Notes under the pieces: generated by a model
Database searches by the model: none
What the model was told of the DNA's origin: nothing
The model's input: only the letters and a program-made list of their open reading frames with translations
Shown: positions 23,899 through 36,936 of the stretch, piece by piece
Layout: every line of letters starts with the position of its first letter
How positions within the stretch are numbered: the stretch's first letter is position 1
Program-made: the position numbers and the translations under genes
Source: Phellopilus nigrolimitatus
Taxonomy: Eukaryota; Basidiomycota; Agaricomycetes; Hymenochaetales; Hymenochaetaceae
Assembly: GCA_021029095.1 (NCBI GenBank)
Contig: JAJOHG010000001.1
Location: 2,542,001-2,606,000 of the forward strand
Direction of reading: 5' to 3'
DNA length: 64,000 nucleotides

Positions 23899-26800
23899 AT
23901 GAGCTCATCTGAAGAAGAAAACTTCGACATCGACAATGTCTCTGGCTCTGACTATGAGTCAGATGATTATGCACCTGTCAAGAAGAAGCCTGTTCGTTAC
24001 TTCCCTCGCGGCTCTAACGCAATTCTTATGTTGACATATGTAGCAGGCCAAAGCCGCTATACCAGCGCCGAAACCAGCGAAACCAACAAAGGCAGCTGCA
24101 AAGGCTCCAGCGAAACCCAAAGCGACGAAGAAGAAAGTCTTGAAGGACATCGATGAGAATGTTGACGAAAGCTTCATGGATGTCGACCGCCCTGTTGAAG
24201 ACGCGTCGGAAGAGGACGATTCAGGCCCCTCAACTTCTAAGGCGCCTGTCGCTCCTCCAAGGAAGAACAAGTCCGCTTCTGAACAATATCAACAGGTGTG
24301 TTCGCGATTCTTCAGCTCTTGGCCGGCCCTGGTTAATGTGGTCTACTAGCTCAGCCCAGTGGAACATATTCTCAAGCGACCTGATTCCTACATTGGCAGC
24401 GTTGAAACGATCACTCAAACGATGTGGGCGTATGACTCGGATACGAAGAGGATGGTGTATAGGGATGTCAAGTACGTGCCAGGTTTCTATAAGATCGTGG
24501 ATGAAATTCTTGTCAACGCGGCCGACAACAAGGTCTGTTCAATTCTCTATCTTTTTGCGCTGCCGACTCAGTGCGTAAAATTTTCAGATTAATGATCCAA
24601 ACATGGACACCCTAAAGATCAACATCGACGTCGAGGAGGGCAGCATCTCGGTCTACAATAACGGGAAAGGTATTCCCATCGAGATGCACTCCGTGCAGAA
24701 GAAACTTATCCCGGAGATGATTTTCGGTCATTTGCTAACGTCTTCGAACTATGATGATGAAGAGAAGAAGCTTACAGGAGGTCGTAATGGCTACGGTGCC
24801 AAGTTGACAAACATTTATTCGACTGAGTTCACCGTTGAGACGGCGGACAAGAACACCGAACAGAAATACAAGCAGACGTGGACTAACAACATGTCGAACT
24901 GCGGAAAGGCGAAGATCACAAAAAACAAGAAGGATGAATATACTCGTGTCACGTTCAAGCCAGACCTCCAGCGTTTTGGCATGGACTCTATCGATGATGA
25001 CACACTAGCTCTGCTAAAGAAGCGTGTTTACGACATGGCTGGAACCGTCAAGAACATTAAAGTGTTCTTAAACGACGAGCGCCTCAAGATCAAGAACTTC
25101 AAGCAATACGTTGAGATGTACGTCAACTCAACTATTGCCGAAGCTGCAGACAGCTCGGGAGGAGCAGCGCAGTCCAAACCAGTAGTCATCTATGAACAAA
25201 TCCAAGATCGGTGGGAAGTTGGCTTTGCTGTTTCCGATGGCACGTTCCAACAGGTTTCTTTTGCGAACTCAATTGCGACGACGAAAGGGGGGACACACGT
25301 CAATTACATTGCCGACCAGATTGCGAAGAACTTGATTTCCCAGATTTCGAAGAAAAATAAGGCCGCAGCTGTGAAACCAGCGCAGATCAGGAATCACATG
25401 TGGATCTTCGTCAACTCGCTCATCGAAAATCCGACCTTCGACTCGCAGACTAAGGAGACCTTGACCCTCCCTGCGGGCAAATTTGGCACGAAACCTGCAT
25501 TGACGGAAGAGTTTTTGAAGAAAGGTAAGGACGCTACGATTACTTGTTGTATTGTGCTTTCTTACTGTTTGTGGTAGTTGGGAAGTCGAGCATCGTCGAC
25601 CATGTTCTCAACTGGGCGAAGTTCAAGGCTGATCAACAAATCAAAAGGACTGACGGTACCAAACGTAGTCGGTAAGTTTCAAGTGCTTGGAAGCGATTTT
25701 TCGCACTCACGTTAGTTGAAGACTATTGGGTATGACAAAGCTTGCCGATGCAAATAATGCTGGAACGAGGGAAGGGTCCAAATGTACGCTCATCTTGACA
25801 GAAGGAGACTCTGCGAAAGCGCTCGCTGTTGCAGGACTTGGCGTCGTCGGGCGCAACAACTTTGGTGTCTTTCCCCTCCGCGGAAAGCTGCTCAATGTGC
25901 GGGAGGCGAAGCACGACACGATTATGAAGAACGAGGAGATTCAGAATGTGAAGAAGATCTTGGGTCTGCAGCATAACAAAGTGTATACGGACGTAGGCAG
26001 TTTGCGGTACGGACGTTTGATGATTATGACTGATCAGGTAGGTTTCTGAAAACTCGGAATGTCCATATTTGCGTTTCTCACAGCTCTTGCTCTTAGGATC
26101 ACGATGGCTCTCATATCAAAGGCCTGTTAATCAATTTCCTCGATCACTTTTATCCATCTTTGTTGAAAATCCCGGAGTTTCTGGTCGAGTTTGTCACGCC
26201 TATCGTTCGAGTAAGTGAGAAAATCAACATTTTCTAAGGCTTTTGTTTACGAGTGTGTTTCAGGTCACGAAAGGAAAGCAGCGTATTGATTTTTTTACCC
26301 TCCCTGAATTTGAGAGGTGGCAAGAGGAGACGCCCGATTCCCATAAATGGGAATCTAAGTATTACAAGGTACCTCGTCACTCTCGTCGATTTCGTCAGAG
26401 ATTCTAACTGCACTTTAGGGTTTGGGTACAAGCAAAGACTCGGATGCTCGGGACTACTTCAGCAATATGGGGAAGCACATGATCCCCTTTTCCACGACGC
26501 AGGAGGGTGACCGGGAATTGATCGACCTCGCATTCAGCAAGAAGAAGGCGGATGATCGTAAGGAATGGTTGAGACAATTCAGGGTCTGCTTTTTCGCTTA
26601 CATTATAAGGCATCGATATTGACGCTACTGCTCAGCCTGGCACTTACCTTGATCATAATGTGGACGAGATTCCCTTCTCGGATTTTATTAACAGGGAGCT
26701 TATTCTTTTCTCGATGGCGGATAACATTCGGTCGATTCCCTCGGTCGCGGACGGTCTGAAGCCGGGTCAAAGGAAGGTTATTTGGGGTTGCTTCAAGCGT

Positions 26801-29383
26801 AAACTGAAGAAAGAGATCAAGGTCTGCTTTTGGGAATGCATCGTACTCTTTCTGCATATGTTTACGGAAAATGGTTCAGGTCGCGCAATTGGTCGGTTAC
26901 ATTTCAGAACATGCCGCATACCACCACGGCGAGCAAAGCTTGACGATGACCATCGTCAATCTCGCACAAGACTACGTCGGGAGCAACAATATGAATTTGC
27001 TACTCCCGAACGGTCAGTATGGTACCCGCGACGTGGGTGGCAAGGACCATGCGTCGGCCCGTTACATTTTCACAGAGCCAGCACCAATCTCACGAGCGAT
27101 CTTCCACCCAAACGATGATGCCTTGCTCAAGACACAGAAGGAAGATGGCCAGCTGATTGAGCCAGAGTGGTACATGCCTGTGCTTCCGCTCATATTGATC
27201 AATGGCGCGGAAGGCATTGGTACAGGTGAGTAGAAAGGTTATTAATGTATATTATTTTTCATTACGATTACCCAAAAGGTTGGAGCACGAACGTCCCTTC
27301 GTACAATCCTGTTGACATCGTTGAGAACATAAGGCGCTTGATGAAGGGCGAGGAGCAAGTGGCGATGCTCCCGTGGTGGCGTGGTTTTAATGGTTCGGTC
27401 AAAAGAACCGGCGATAACAAGTTCGAGGTCACGGGCGTTGTGAAGAAGCTGAATGATACCACTGTGGAGATCACTGAGTTACCTATTCACAAATGGACGC
27501 AGACATTCAAGGCTGAACTTGAGGCCCTGTGTGGGGAGAAGGGTGATGGTGCGGTCAAGGTATGTACATCGTTTTCTGTTACTGTCGTTTCGTATGCTGA
27601 ATAACGTTATCTGCAGGATTACAAAGAACACCATGACAATCGCAATGTTCATTTTGTAGTGACCATGGGTGCCAAGGAACTTGAGAAGGCTGAGGCACAA
27701 GGTCTGGAGGAGTTCTTCAAAATGACGTCAAAAATCAGCACGAACAACATGATTTGCTTTGATTTCGAGGGGAAAATTAAGAAATACAGCTCCCCGAAGA
27801 AATTATAGAAGACTTTTATCCCCTTCGATTGGCGTATTACCAAAAGCGAAAGGTAGATACATGGCGCAATGGTTCGGTTGATACTTCATATTAATGATAC
27901 TGTTACAGGATTTCCTCGCGAATGAACTTCAGTTAGAGCATGAAAGGTTGACCAACCAGGCTCGTTTCATCCAGCAAATCGTCAAGAAGGAACTTGTCGT
28001 CTCGAATCGAAAGAAGGCAGACATCGTCGCGGAGTTGCGCAAGAAAGGTTACAGGCCGTTCCCTAAGGTTGCTAAGGCTAAGGCGGCGGGGGAGACGGAA
28101 GATGCACTTGAGGAGGTTGAGGCAGAAGAGGAAGCGACTGGCGCCACCACAGACTTCGACTACCTGCTGGGCATGCCGATTTACAGCTTGACCCAAGAGA
28201 AGATCGAAAAACTCCTAGAGCAGGGCCGCATCAAAGAGAAAGAGCTCATGGATTTGCTCGAGCTTTCTCCTTCGCAGATATGGAACACGGATTTGGACGA
28301 CTTCCTGGCTCAGTGGGAGGTGCGTAATATTTTCCTTGCTTTTATCATGAAGAATTTAATAAGGTCTACCTGAATGTTCCAGAAAGTATGCAAGGAATGG
28401 GACGAGGCTGGCATCAAGGACTCTTCCGGAAAACCCGTGAAGAGGAAGCAGGCGACTTTGAAGACGCGCAAGTCCCTATCAGGACCGTTCAAGAAGAAGA
28501 AAGGTGGCGAGGATGATTCGGGCGATGACTTCATGCCGACGAAAACAGCGGCGAAGGTTGCTCCGAAGAAGCTTGAAGCAACCGAAAGAAAGGTATCCCG
28601 CTCCAAGCCTGTAGTCAAGAAATTCGAATCGGACGATGAGGACGACGACCTATATGTCAAGCCCCCTCCCTCGAAGCCTGCTGCGAAAAAAGCAGAGGCG
28701 ACGGAACGAAAGGTTTCCCGCTCGAGGCCTGTTGTCAGGAAGGACGTTTCAGACGATGATGACGATGATTATGTCAAGCTTGCAGCTACGAGTGGGAAGG
28801 CCACAAAGGAAGAGTCTGACTATGACGCGGTCCCGAAGGCCCCGCCAAAAAAGAGGGCGGCCCCTGTTGCCAAGGCAGAGGCGGATCCGGACGTGGATGT
28901 CATTCAAGCTGCCACAAAGGGCAAGGGCAAAGCGAAAGCTGCTCCTAAGCGGAAGAGGTACGTTTACAATTTCTTGGCGGTTGGCAAAATCTCAGTATTC
29001 TTTGCAGTCCGGCGTCTGACGATGAATCGGAGGATGACATGGCGTTAAAGCCCGCGAAGAAGAAAGCTCAAATATCTCTTACGGACTTTTTCAACAAAGG
29101 GAAACAAAAAGATGACGAACCAAAGGCGAAACCCCCGACACCGAGTAAGATCACAGGAATGAAACCGAAGAAGGCCGCTCCCGCGAAAAAAGCGCCAGGG
29201 AAGAAGGTGATAGAGAGCGAGAACGAAGATGACAACGAGTCGGGGATGGAGGTCGACCCTCCTGCCGCAAAACGCGCTGAGGTGTCGAAGCGGACCGCAA
29301 GGGCAGCGCCTAAGAAGTACATCGAATTGTCGGACGATGACGATGATGGAGGAGAAGACGATACATTCGAGATTTCTGACTGA
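23899..29383 (+). CDS. TOP2: DNA topoisomerase II (one-base frame break in present sequence)
   Basis: This is the nuclear type IIA topoisomerase, which passes one duplex through another to relieve supercoils and separate chromosomes. Sixteen exons start at 23899, 24044, 24350, 24588, 25578, 25722, 26097, 26264, 26419, 26636, 26880, 27279, 27617, 27909, 28383 and 29008, giving about 1556 residues. An acidic/basic N-terminal tail leads to the GHKL ATPase (HILKRPDSYIGS, DEILVNAADNK, GRNGYGAKLTN). TOPRIM follows with EGDSAKALAVAGL, PLRGKLLNV and DHDGSHIKGLL. In the winged-helix domain the catalytic Tyr sits in ASARYIFTEP, about residue 877. The C-terminal tail (about 1240-1556) is Lys/Asp-rich with a duplicated unit and a PIP-box-like QISLTDFF. 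Exon 13 (27617-27852) is one base short. After KIKKYSS the frame breaks at CCCC (27792-27795) and resumes as EEIIEDFYPLRLAYY. Because Top2 is essential, a sequencing or assembly error is likeliest. Confidence 0.96.
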
Positions 29384-29881
29384 TTCCTCCATGTTTTCGA
29401 TGCATTTCTTTTCTTTTTATGTATTCCCTACTGCTGTAATTGTATTGTCATCTGACGAGGCAAGGAAGTAAGACCATTTTTTAATTATGTTCGAATTTCC
29501 GGGACGGGCACTGTAATCAGCCATGACCGTGAGAATGATTTTTGCCTGGGTCCACCGCGACAACGGTCTTTCACTAGTACCTGCCGACAACGAAGGTGTT
29601 CGCGCTGTCTGAGCTTTAGGCGTGTCGCTGTCGCTCGGGAAAAACTTCAGAGGGTCGTCGACGCGTTGAGGCTTATCGTCCTTCGCTTCCAGCGTTCTTC
29701 CTATCGTCTTCACTGGCAGTTCGGCTCGGCAGTGCTCAGCTTGACCTACCTTTCCTCCCGATCCTCTCGACCCCTCGACCCCTCGACCCCTCGGCTCCTA
29801 TACCCCGGTCGCGTTTCTCACCTCTGACCGTCTGATTTTAACTAGATTATATTTTCATCGAGGTTCTACTGCAACCGTGCA
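29384..29881. other. Intergenic between TOP2 and coiled-coil gene
   Basis: This contains the TOP2 terminator and the promoter of the gene starting at 29882. The minus strand has an open frame (29713-29417), but it lacks an ATG and a workable upstream exon. An 8 bp direct repeat is listed separately. Confidence 0.5.
29767..29790 (+). repeat. Three perfect copies of TCGACCCC
   Basis: The unit TCGACCCC repeats three times without mismatch, followed by TCGG, about 90 bp before the start codon at 29882. Its promoter position makes a protein-binding role possible. Nothing else supports one. Confidence 0.8.
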
Positions 29882-32800
29882 ATGGCTACACAACATCGCC
29901 AACAGCCTTCACGGCTCTTCATCCCACCCATGCTGAATCCCCAGCTGGCAAACTCATTAAACACTCGGTCGATGTACTCGCCAGCTCTTCCAACTGCTAG
30001 CCAACCAGGCTTTCCTCCCCTTCATTCGGCCCACCCATTCAATCCAGGCTTTTCTCTCCAGACGCCTATGCAGACGTCGTTCTTCCCCCCGCCGTCCGCT
30101 GCCCCTGTGCGTCCCATGCTACCTGGTCACCGACCCAGCGCAAGTATGGCACATTTCGGCGCGCCAAGCATGCACCCGCCGGGTCCAATGACACCTGTCG
30201 GTCAAAGTTTTTCCCCCATGATGCACGGTGGTCCAGGCATGCCTCCGTCACATCCATTTGTTCCGAAAAGCAGGAGAACACCGAGTATGATTGGCGGCCC
30301 TCCAAAAGCTATGCTGGGCGGACCGAATCGTAAAGTCAGCCCTCTCCCACCGACTGCTGTCGCTTTTCAAGAGAAGCTGAAGTCAAAGAGGGTCATCGTG
30401 AGGCTTCCACTTGAGACAGAGGCAGATAAAGAATTTGGAGACGCGTCGAGGAGGTCGCTTTGGTCACGAAGGCCCGTTGCGGCCTCAGATATCGAACTGA
30501 AGCCAGACTTGCCACCTCCAGAAACTAACTCGGTGGATATGCATCCAGAAGAAAGCTTTCAGAAGTATTTTCCTCCAACAGTCGATGTATTCCTGCCAGG
30601 CAAGGTTCGTATATCATTCGTATTGTAGAATTTTGCTCTTGCTTGGGGCTAATTGTGCTCATTCATGTTCCATTCTAGGGTGCATGGGATGATATGAAGC
30701 AGCGTGAGATAGATGAGAAACTGGAAAGACTTGGAATAGAGCGGAGGTCGTCAGATTTTGGTACATCAGAGTTATTCGGTCCTCGTGGTCGTGCTGCCTC
30801 GGTATGTTTTAAAAATGTAAAATGCTCGTATACGACGCGCTAATGAACGCGTTCACCAGATATCATCACCCGCTGATCCCGCATTGCTGATGTTCAAACT
30901 CAACAAGTTACACCGGCAACAGAGTGCAACCAATTCCCTTTCTACCTCCCCTCAGCCCTTTTCTTCGACATCTCCCAATCTCCAAGCACCTCATACGACA
31001 GCTCACGGCCACAGCATGTCTCTTGCTCAGGCACCTGTGTTCAAACCATCGGTGCACAATGTATTTGAGCCCTTCAATGGAGCTGAAAATTTCTCTCTAG
31101 GAGCAGAAGGCGATGATATCACCAAAGCACCTTCGCCAATCGGGATTTATGCACCGCAAGGTAGAGTCCCTGCACAACTCAGCGTGCCATCTGTCCCATC
31201 ACGAAATGAGAGTCGACCCGATTTCACTCGTGGCTTCGGTCTGGATATCCCTGAAGAGGAAGAGGGCGAAGGTGGGGAAGAACAGGAGGCTGAGCCTCTC
31301 GCTGACACCACTGTCATTGAGCCTCCGAAAGCACAGGAGGACGGCGTGTCTTCACCACAGGCTGTGCCAATGAGTATCCTACAAGACGCGGATATCGGTG
31401 TTTCGAAGACAAGCGCTCACTCCAGACACGCATCGAGAGTGTCTGTTGCTTTGTCAGTTGGGTCGACCAGCAAGCGCGTGGGCGAACCATCCGTCGCCCA
31501 TAGTAGAATGAGCAGCATGGAGATGCGTTTCGGAGTAGAGGAGGAGTCGGGTGCTATCGAAGTACAGGACCCGCTGAATGAATGGACAGGGTCTGAGGAC
31601 TTGGGATCTGATGACCAAGAGGTAAATACCGGTTTGTTCGCTTTTTCGGAAGTTTCTTTACTCATTCCTATTCACCATATATAAAGAGCATCGGTGAATG
31701 GTCAAACCCCTCGGACGAAGAGCGAGCACGCCATGAAAGGCTTCACCGTCGATACCTCCGTCGTATGCATCGAGAAGCGCAAGAAGTGCCGCGCAGGATA
31801 CCGGAGTTCCCAAGACCACCTGAAGATCGATACAATACGGACTCTGATGGCGACGACATTATCTCGAATCCTAGTGAAGAGGGACGACCTGTTCTGGGTT
31901 TTGGCGGGCATAATATGGAGAAAGACTTTTATCACAATCATTTGTCGGAGGAAAACAACCGCGTCAGTCGGCCACTGCCCCCTCTACCCCACTCCCGCCA
32001 CCCCTCGAATCAGTACTCATACTATGGCTCTCTGGCTTCGCATTCCCGCGGGCCATCCGATCACCTCACAAACGGGCAACTGAGCGTCCCGGTTTCCAGA
32101 CCAGATTCCATCCACCACGCAAAAACTCCAAGCATTTCTTCGTCTTCAAAGAAGGACCTCAATCCTTTTGCAAAGCCATTCGTGTTTGGAACACGGGCAG
32201 GCCTCTTTCCTGCTGCAGGCCCAACATCGGTCCCTGCGTCCGTCCGCAGCGATGCTGCGTCGTCCCCTGCACAAGCTAGCGCACCGTCGCATTCGCGCCT
32301 CCCGTCGATTGGATCTTCGCATGTACTTAATGCTGCTGCACGGGAGTTTAAGCCTGGAGGTTTTACTTTCCGTCCGCCTGAAGGTGTCCCTAAACTTTCC
32401 TTCCCTGAATCAGCCCCTTCGGCTTCGGAAGTGTCTCGGCCACTCCCCGAGACTCCTGTGGCCGGTATATCGAGAGCTGTGCAAGGTCGCGAGAAGAGAC
32501 AAAGAACGAGCTTGTCTCCTCTGACTTCAGACGCAGATGATGAGACTGAGGACGAAGAGGGAGTCGGTCATGATTCAATGAACAGCTTCCGCTTCCCCCT
32601 CGCTCCGGAGCCCACTATGGTATTCCATCGGTCAGCTCCTACATCTCCCGGAAATCGTGCCGCAGCTTCTCTTAATGCCTCGGCGAAGCCATTTACTTTC
32701 TCGGGCTTCTCCAACTTCCCGCCTGTCCTGCCTCCGCTTCTTGGGCAGGAACAGAGGTCCTTAACAGACACGCTAAATGCGTCAGACTTCCTGTCGGTCG

Positions 32801-35800
32801 ATGCTACGCGTGGTTCGGTGCTCATTGATGACCAAAGATCGCCTGAACTCACGTTACCTTCCACCCATAAGCAAAAGAGAGCACCTATTCCACTTGACTT
32901 CAAGCACCCTGTTTCGACCAATATGGTCCCAGCGGGTTTATTCAAAAATTTGGCAAGTGGGGATGCAGCTGACGGCATGCGCCCTCGTGCACAGGGAGGA
33001 TCTTTTGAGTATTCAGAGGCTAGGAGCGATAATTCGCTTGATGACCTGTCTGTACCCGCAATCTCTCGTAAGGCGACGAGACGTGTTGCTAAGCCTGAGG
33101 ATCTGGATGCGTCGCAGGATGATGAGTACGACGATGCTTCAAGCGAAGTCGGAACGCACAGCAGACGAACCTCCGTAGCGACACCTGTTAGCCCAGAGTC
33201 TCGCGGCTCCATCGTGGCCCCAGACATGGCAGGTTTCAGTCAGGGACTTCGCTTGGCAGAAAGGCTCGAATCCCTACTTGAACAAAAGATTGAGCAGCTT
33301 CGTGATGATCTTCTTATCCATGCACCTGTTAGGGGCGGCTTTGTTAGTGGCTCAACTGATGAAATGGTCAAGGAGGCGATGGCTATGTTCCGCACACAGC
33401 TACGCGACTCCGCAGCTAAGGAGTTTGAAGATAGCACCATGGACGCTCGTGGTGAGCTTGACTTCGAGATGATCAGGAGTATAGTCGAACAGGGACATGA
33501 AGATACGCGGAGGCATATCCAGCAGGATCTCGCAGATATACTACAAAATATCAAGGACTCGGAGGGATCCGCGACGCCTCAATCCATCCTCGATCTCGTT
33601 CGCGGCATACAGGAACTAAAGGCTAATGTTTTAGCATCTAACGCGCATGTTTCTGATCGTATCAGTGCCATTGGGAATGTTTCGCCTTACGCGGGCGCCC
33701 AACAAGAAAGAGAGGCCTTCATTTTCGATATGATCTCTGCGTTGACTCCCCAGCTTGCGTCTCTTCGCTCTGAATCGGTCGACTATGATGCACTGACGAA
33801 TAAGCTGTCGCAAGCCGTCAAGCCTCATCTCGGTCAGTTAATTGACCTCGCATCGGACAAACGCGAAACGGCAGCTCTGATCGTGGATCATCTTATGCCT
33901 ATCCTTGAGTCAATTGCTTCGACTCCGACTGTTTTTGATACCGGGAATCTTGTCTCAGAGATGACTGCAACAATCAACAGGATCGTCTCTCCTATAGATA
34001 CGTACAACATCAAGGAGCAAGTGGCGGATCTCGTGGTTGAACGCTTGGATTCGCGCCTATCTGTTCGTGATAAGGACATTGCGGGCAACTTCGATAGCCT
34101 GAAGAGCAAGGTTGCTGACGCAATCTCGCCTATTCTGGGACGTTTCGAAGGCCTGAATAAAGGCGTCAGTACTCTAAGCCGCGAGCAGACTGATGCTTTA
34201 ATGGAGACCCGTGATTTCATGGATAAGCAATCCGAGGCCGCTGCGAGTCTGATCGAGAAGTTGAATGGCATGTCGGAAGCTGTGATCATCATTCAGTCAC
34301 TGGCCACGCAACAGCAAACAGACGCGAAGTCTAGTACTCAACTGCTCGAACAGATTGAGTCATCTGTTGAGGCCATCAACTCTCATGTGGGTGTTGGCGC
34401 AGAGAAGGAACTTTCCTCTATCAGCCAGCAATTGCATGAGTTCAAACCCATTCCTGAATCTATCAGTTCTGCGCTATCGTCTTACGAGAAGAAGCACTCG
34501 GAAATCATTACGTATCTCCAATCTATGCAGGACGTATCTCAGGAAGTGCGCAAGCTTTCTTCTGCAAACGCGGACCTGCAGGTTCAGCTGGCAAAGGCAA
34601 GGGGTGATCATGGCAAGGTTCGGGTCGAGAAGGATAACCTGAACGAAAGATTTACTTCTGCAGAAGCCGAGCGGGATCTCTTGCGGGTAAGGGTCGAAGA
34701 CCTACAAACTACAGCTTTGGCGCAAGCGGTTGAGTTCTCTGCGCTAAAAACATGTAATGTCGACCAGGAAAGCGCCATGCATGCTGCTCTTGACAGGCTA
34801 AAGATAGCCGATGTTAATGCTCAGACTCAGCAAGAACGTATTGCGGAGCTGGAGAAGGCAAATCGAGAGCTTTCACTTGAGAAGCATCAATTGAGTTCGA
34901 AAGTGAGTCCAAGTGTCCATCTTCGCGTTTCTTGATGACTCATGCATTCGCTTGTAGGTCGACAGCCTAGAAATGCAGGTGGACTTCGGTGCACGAGACA
35001 AGGATTCAACTTTACAGGCTCTCAGATTACTCCAGGACGACCGCGACCATCTTGCTGCACAACAGTCTAATTGGAAAGACTTCCGCCGCACCGCCGAACA
35101 GATTGACACCCTGGCGTCGTTCATCGGTAAAGTTGAAGCCGACGAGGTAATTGAGTTGAGACGCGTCAGGGATCGCAGCAAGGTGCTTGAGGGCGAGCAT
35201 GCGACACTCCAGAGACGCTGCAAGGAATTGGAGAGCAAGATTAATAATGCTGAACGCACTTCGCTCACTACCCGCCAAAATCTTGCTCAAGCCCAGCAAC
35301 GCTCTGCTGAGTGGGAAAGGAAAGCGAGAGAGTTCGAAGGCGAAGTTGAACGCCTCACGACTGCTGTCGATCAGGGAGATCAAACAAGTGCCCAACTCGA
35401 TGCTGATTACTCACTGGCTAAGCTTCAACTCGAGGAGCGTGACGCTGAAGAACGTCTGCACAAGGTACGCTGGGATTTTTTTCATTCTCATTGATACTTA
35501 TGTTTTTATTCCAGGATCGCGAGAGGAAACTCGCAGAGGAGATCGCCTCCCTTAAGACGAAGATCAGTATCCTCAACTCAGAGCTTGAAGAGGAGCGGAA
35601 GGTTTCCCGTGCTGCATCTGGGCAATGGGCTCACGCAAGGCCGTCTTCACGCGCGAGCACTGCGTATGAGGCCCCAGAACCTCCTACTCCACGACTCAAT
35701 GGCAAAAGTCTTGCACGCCCAATTAGTTCGGCCGCTCCTTCACCTCCACCGGTGACATCGACATGGGACTCGATGCATGCACCGAGGCAGATGAAGCCGT

Positions 35801-35925
35801 CATTCACTTCACCATCGACCCCGCGCGCTCGTCATTCGGCGAGCTATGGTGCGCGGGCACCTTCACCGAGCCCCAGCGTCGTGTCGCTTGCGTTGACACA
35901 GCGCGACGACGGCTGGTGGGAATAA
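29882..35925 (+). CDS. Large Ser/Pro-rich protein with long C-terminal coiled coil
   Basis: I do not recognise the family. Exons are 29882-30604, 30679-30801, 30860-31621, 31687-34902, 34958-35464 and 35515-35925, giving 1913 residues. All five introns are phase 0. Residues 1-180 are Pro/Met/Ser-rich. A more ordered block (about 165-300) holds KSKRVIVRLPLETEADKEFG, KGAWDDMKQREIDEKLERLG and PALLMFKLNKLHRQQ. A Ser/Pro-rich region follows (300-1040) with acidic patches. From about 1050 to 1830 the sequence is helical with heptads (LAERLESLLEQKIEQLRDDL, then ELEKANRELSLEKHQLSSKV), so it is a long coiled coil. The tail is Ser/Pro-rich and ends RDDGWWE. The layout suggests a cytoplasmic scaffold or polarity protein, which is inference only. 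It has no membrane segment and no catalytic motif. Confidence 0.85.
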
Positions 35926-36936
35926 ATGACCTGGCCCATCACTTTCCTTTTCTTTCCTGCGTTATTTTTCTTTAACCTCTTCTCGATCGTCACTGTCATT
36001 GACTTGTCACTGATACTGAAAAAATCGCTCATTGTGTGTTATATCATCGGCATTACTGGTCCATCTTTTATCTTTTTCTTTCCCTCGTCTGGCTTTCCGT
36101 GGATTTTGCTCAGCATTCGCACTCGCTCTTATTCCCTCATCTCTTATTCCCATTTCACTACTGATATCCCTCACCACCGTTGTCATATACGTGCACTCAC
36201 GCTGCGATCATAATTCTCTTGTTTAATCTCTCTTTTTCTTTTGTTATTCTCATCATCTCCTCAAAACTGCCTTTGGGTTCTTCGCGCCTACCACATTTAC
36301 CCATGCTTATCATACCCTCATTGTCTATCTGTTTCTCGAACATTGTACACTGAATTAAAAGTTCGCATTCTCAAGCAAGCCTCTATCTGCGACTCAGGCA
36401 TTAATTGTACTGAAATAATACTTTCCCTTGAATTTCAAAATAATAAATATTATTTTCCCATGATAGAAATTTGAAACGCGCATTGCATACTTTCCCGAGG
36501 GCGCCCCATTCACTCGCGTTCCTCAAACCTTCTGCTACGATACATAGTCAATCTGAAGATCAGCCTTGTAAGAAAGTAATAACGAGTTCGGATGTCGTGC
36601 GCCGCTTCCGTGATGAATGTTGAGTGTTGGGCCCGGGGTCGGGGTGTATGGTGACACACGCGTGACGTACATCTGCTGCCTGAGTCTGCCGTGCACAGCT
36701 CCTGCCGCCGCATGCCGTCCTCATCGTTGTCCTCAACATCCACGACAACAACGCACGACAGCAACTGCATCGTTTACATACGTTCCGATCTCACCTCAAC
36801 GAACAGCCTCATCATCCAATTTTGTTAATAGCGAGAAGGTGAACCTGAGACAAACTGGCACCCTTAATCCTCTGCACGCCTCATCGTACCCAGCACCAAG
36901 CCTATTCTTAAAGCCTTTCACGTCGCATTCCGAGCC
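35926..36936. other. Intergenic, T/C-rich 3' region then OSBP promoter
   Basis: The first 500 bp after the stop are T/C-rich, typical of a fungal 3' untranslated region, and end with AT-rich sequence around 36420-36470. The part from about 36600 should contain the promoter and leader of the oxysterol-binding gene. No gene was recognised. Confidence 0.5.

Noticed and set aside
27790..27815. Programmed ribosomal frameshift in TOP2
   Set aside because: There is no slippery heptamer or known precedent in this family, and two other unrelated genes show the same kind of break. Sequence error is simpler.
29417..29713. 98-codon minus-strand frame between TOP2 and the coiled-coil gene
   Set aside because: It has no ATG, and no upstream exon with a start codon and correct phase was found. 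It probably represents promoter sequence of the gene at 29882.
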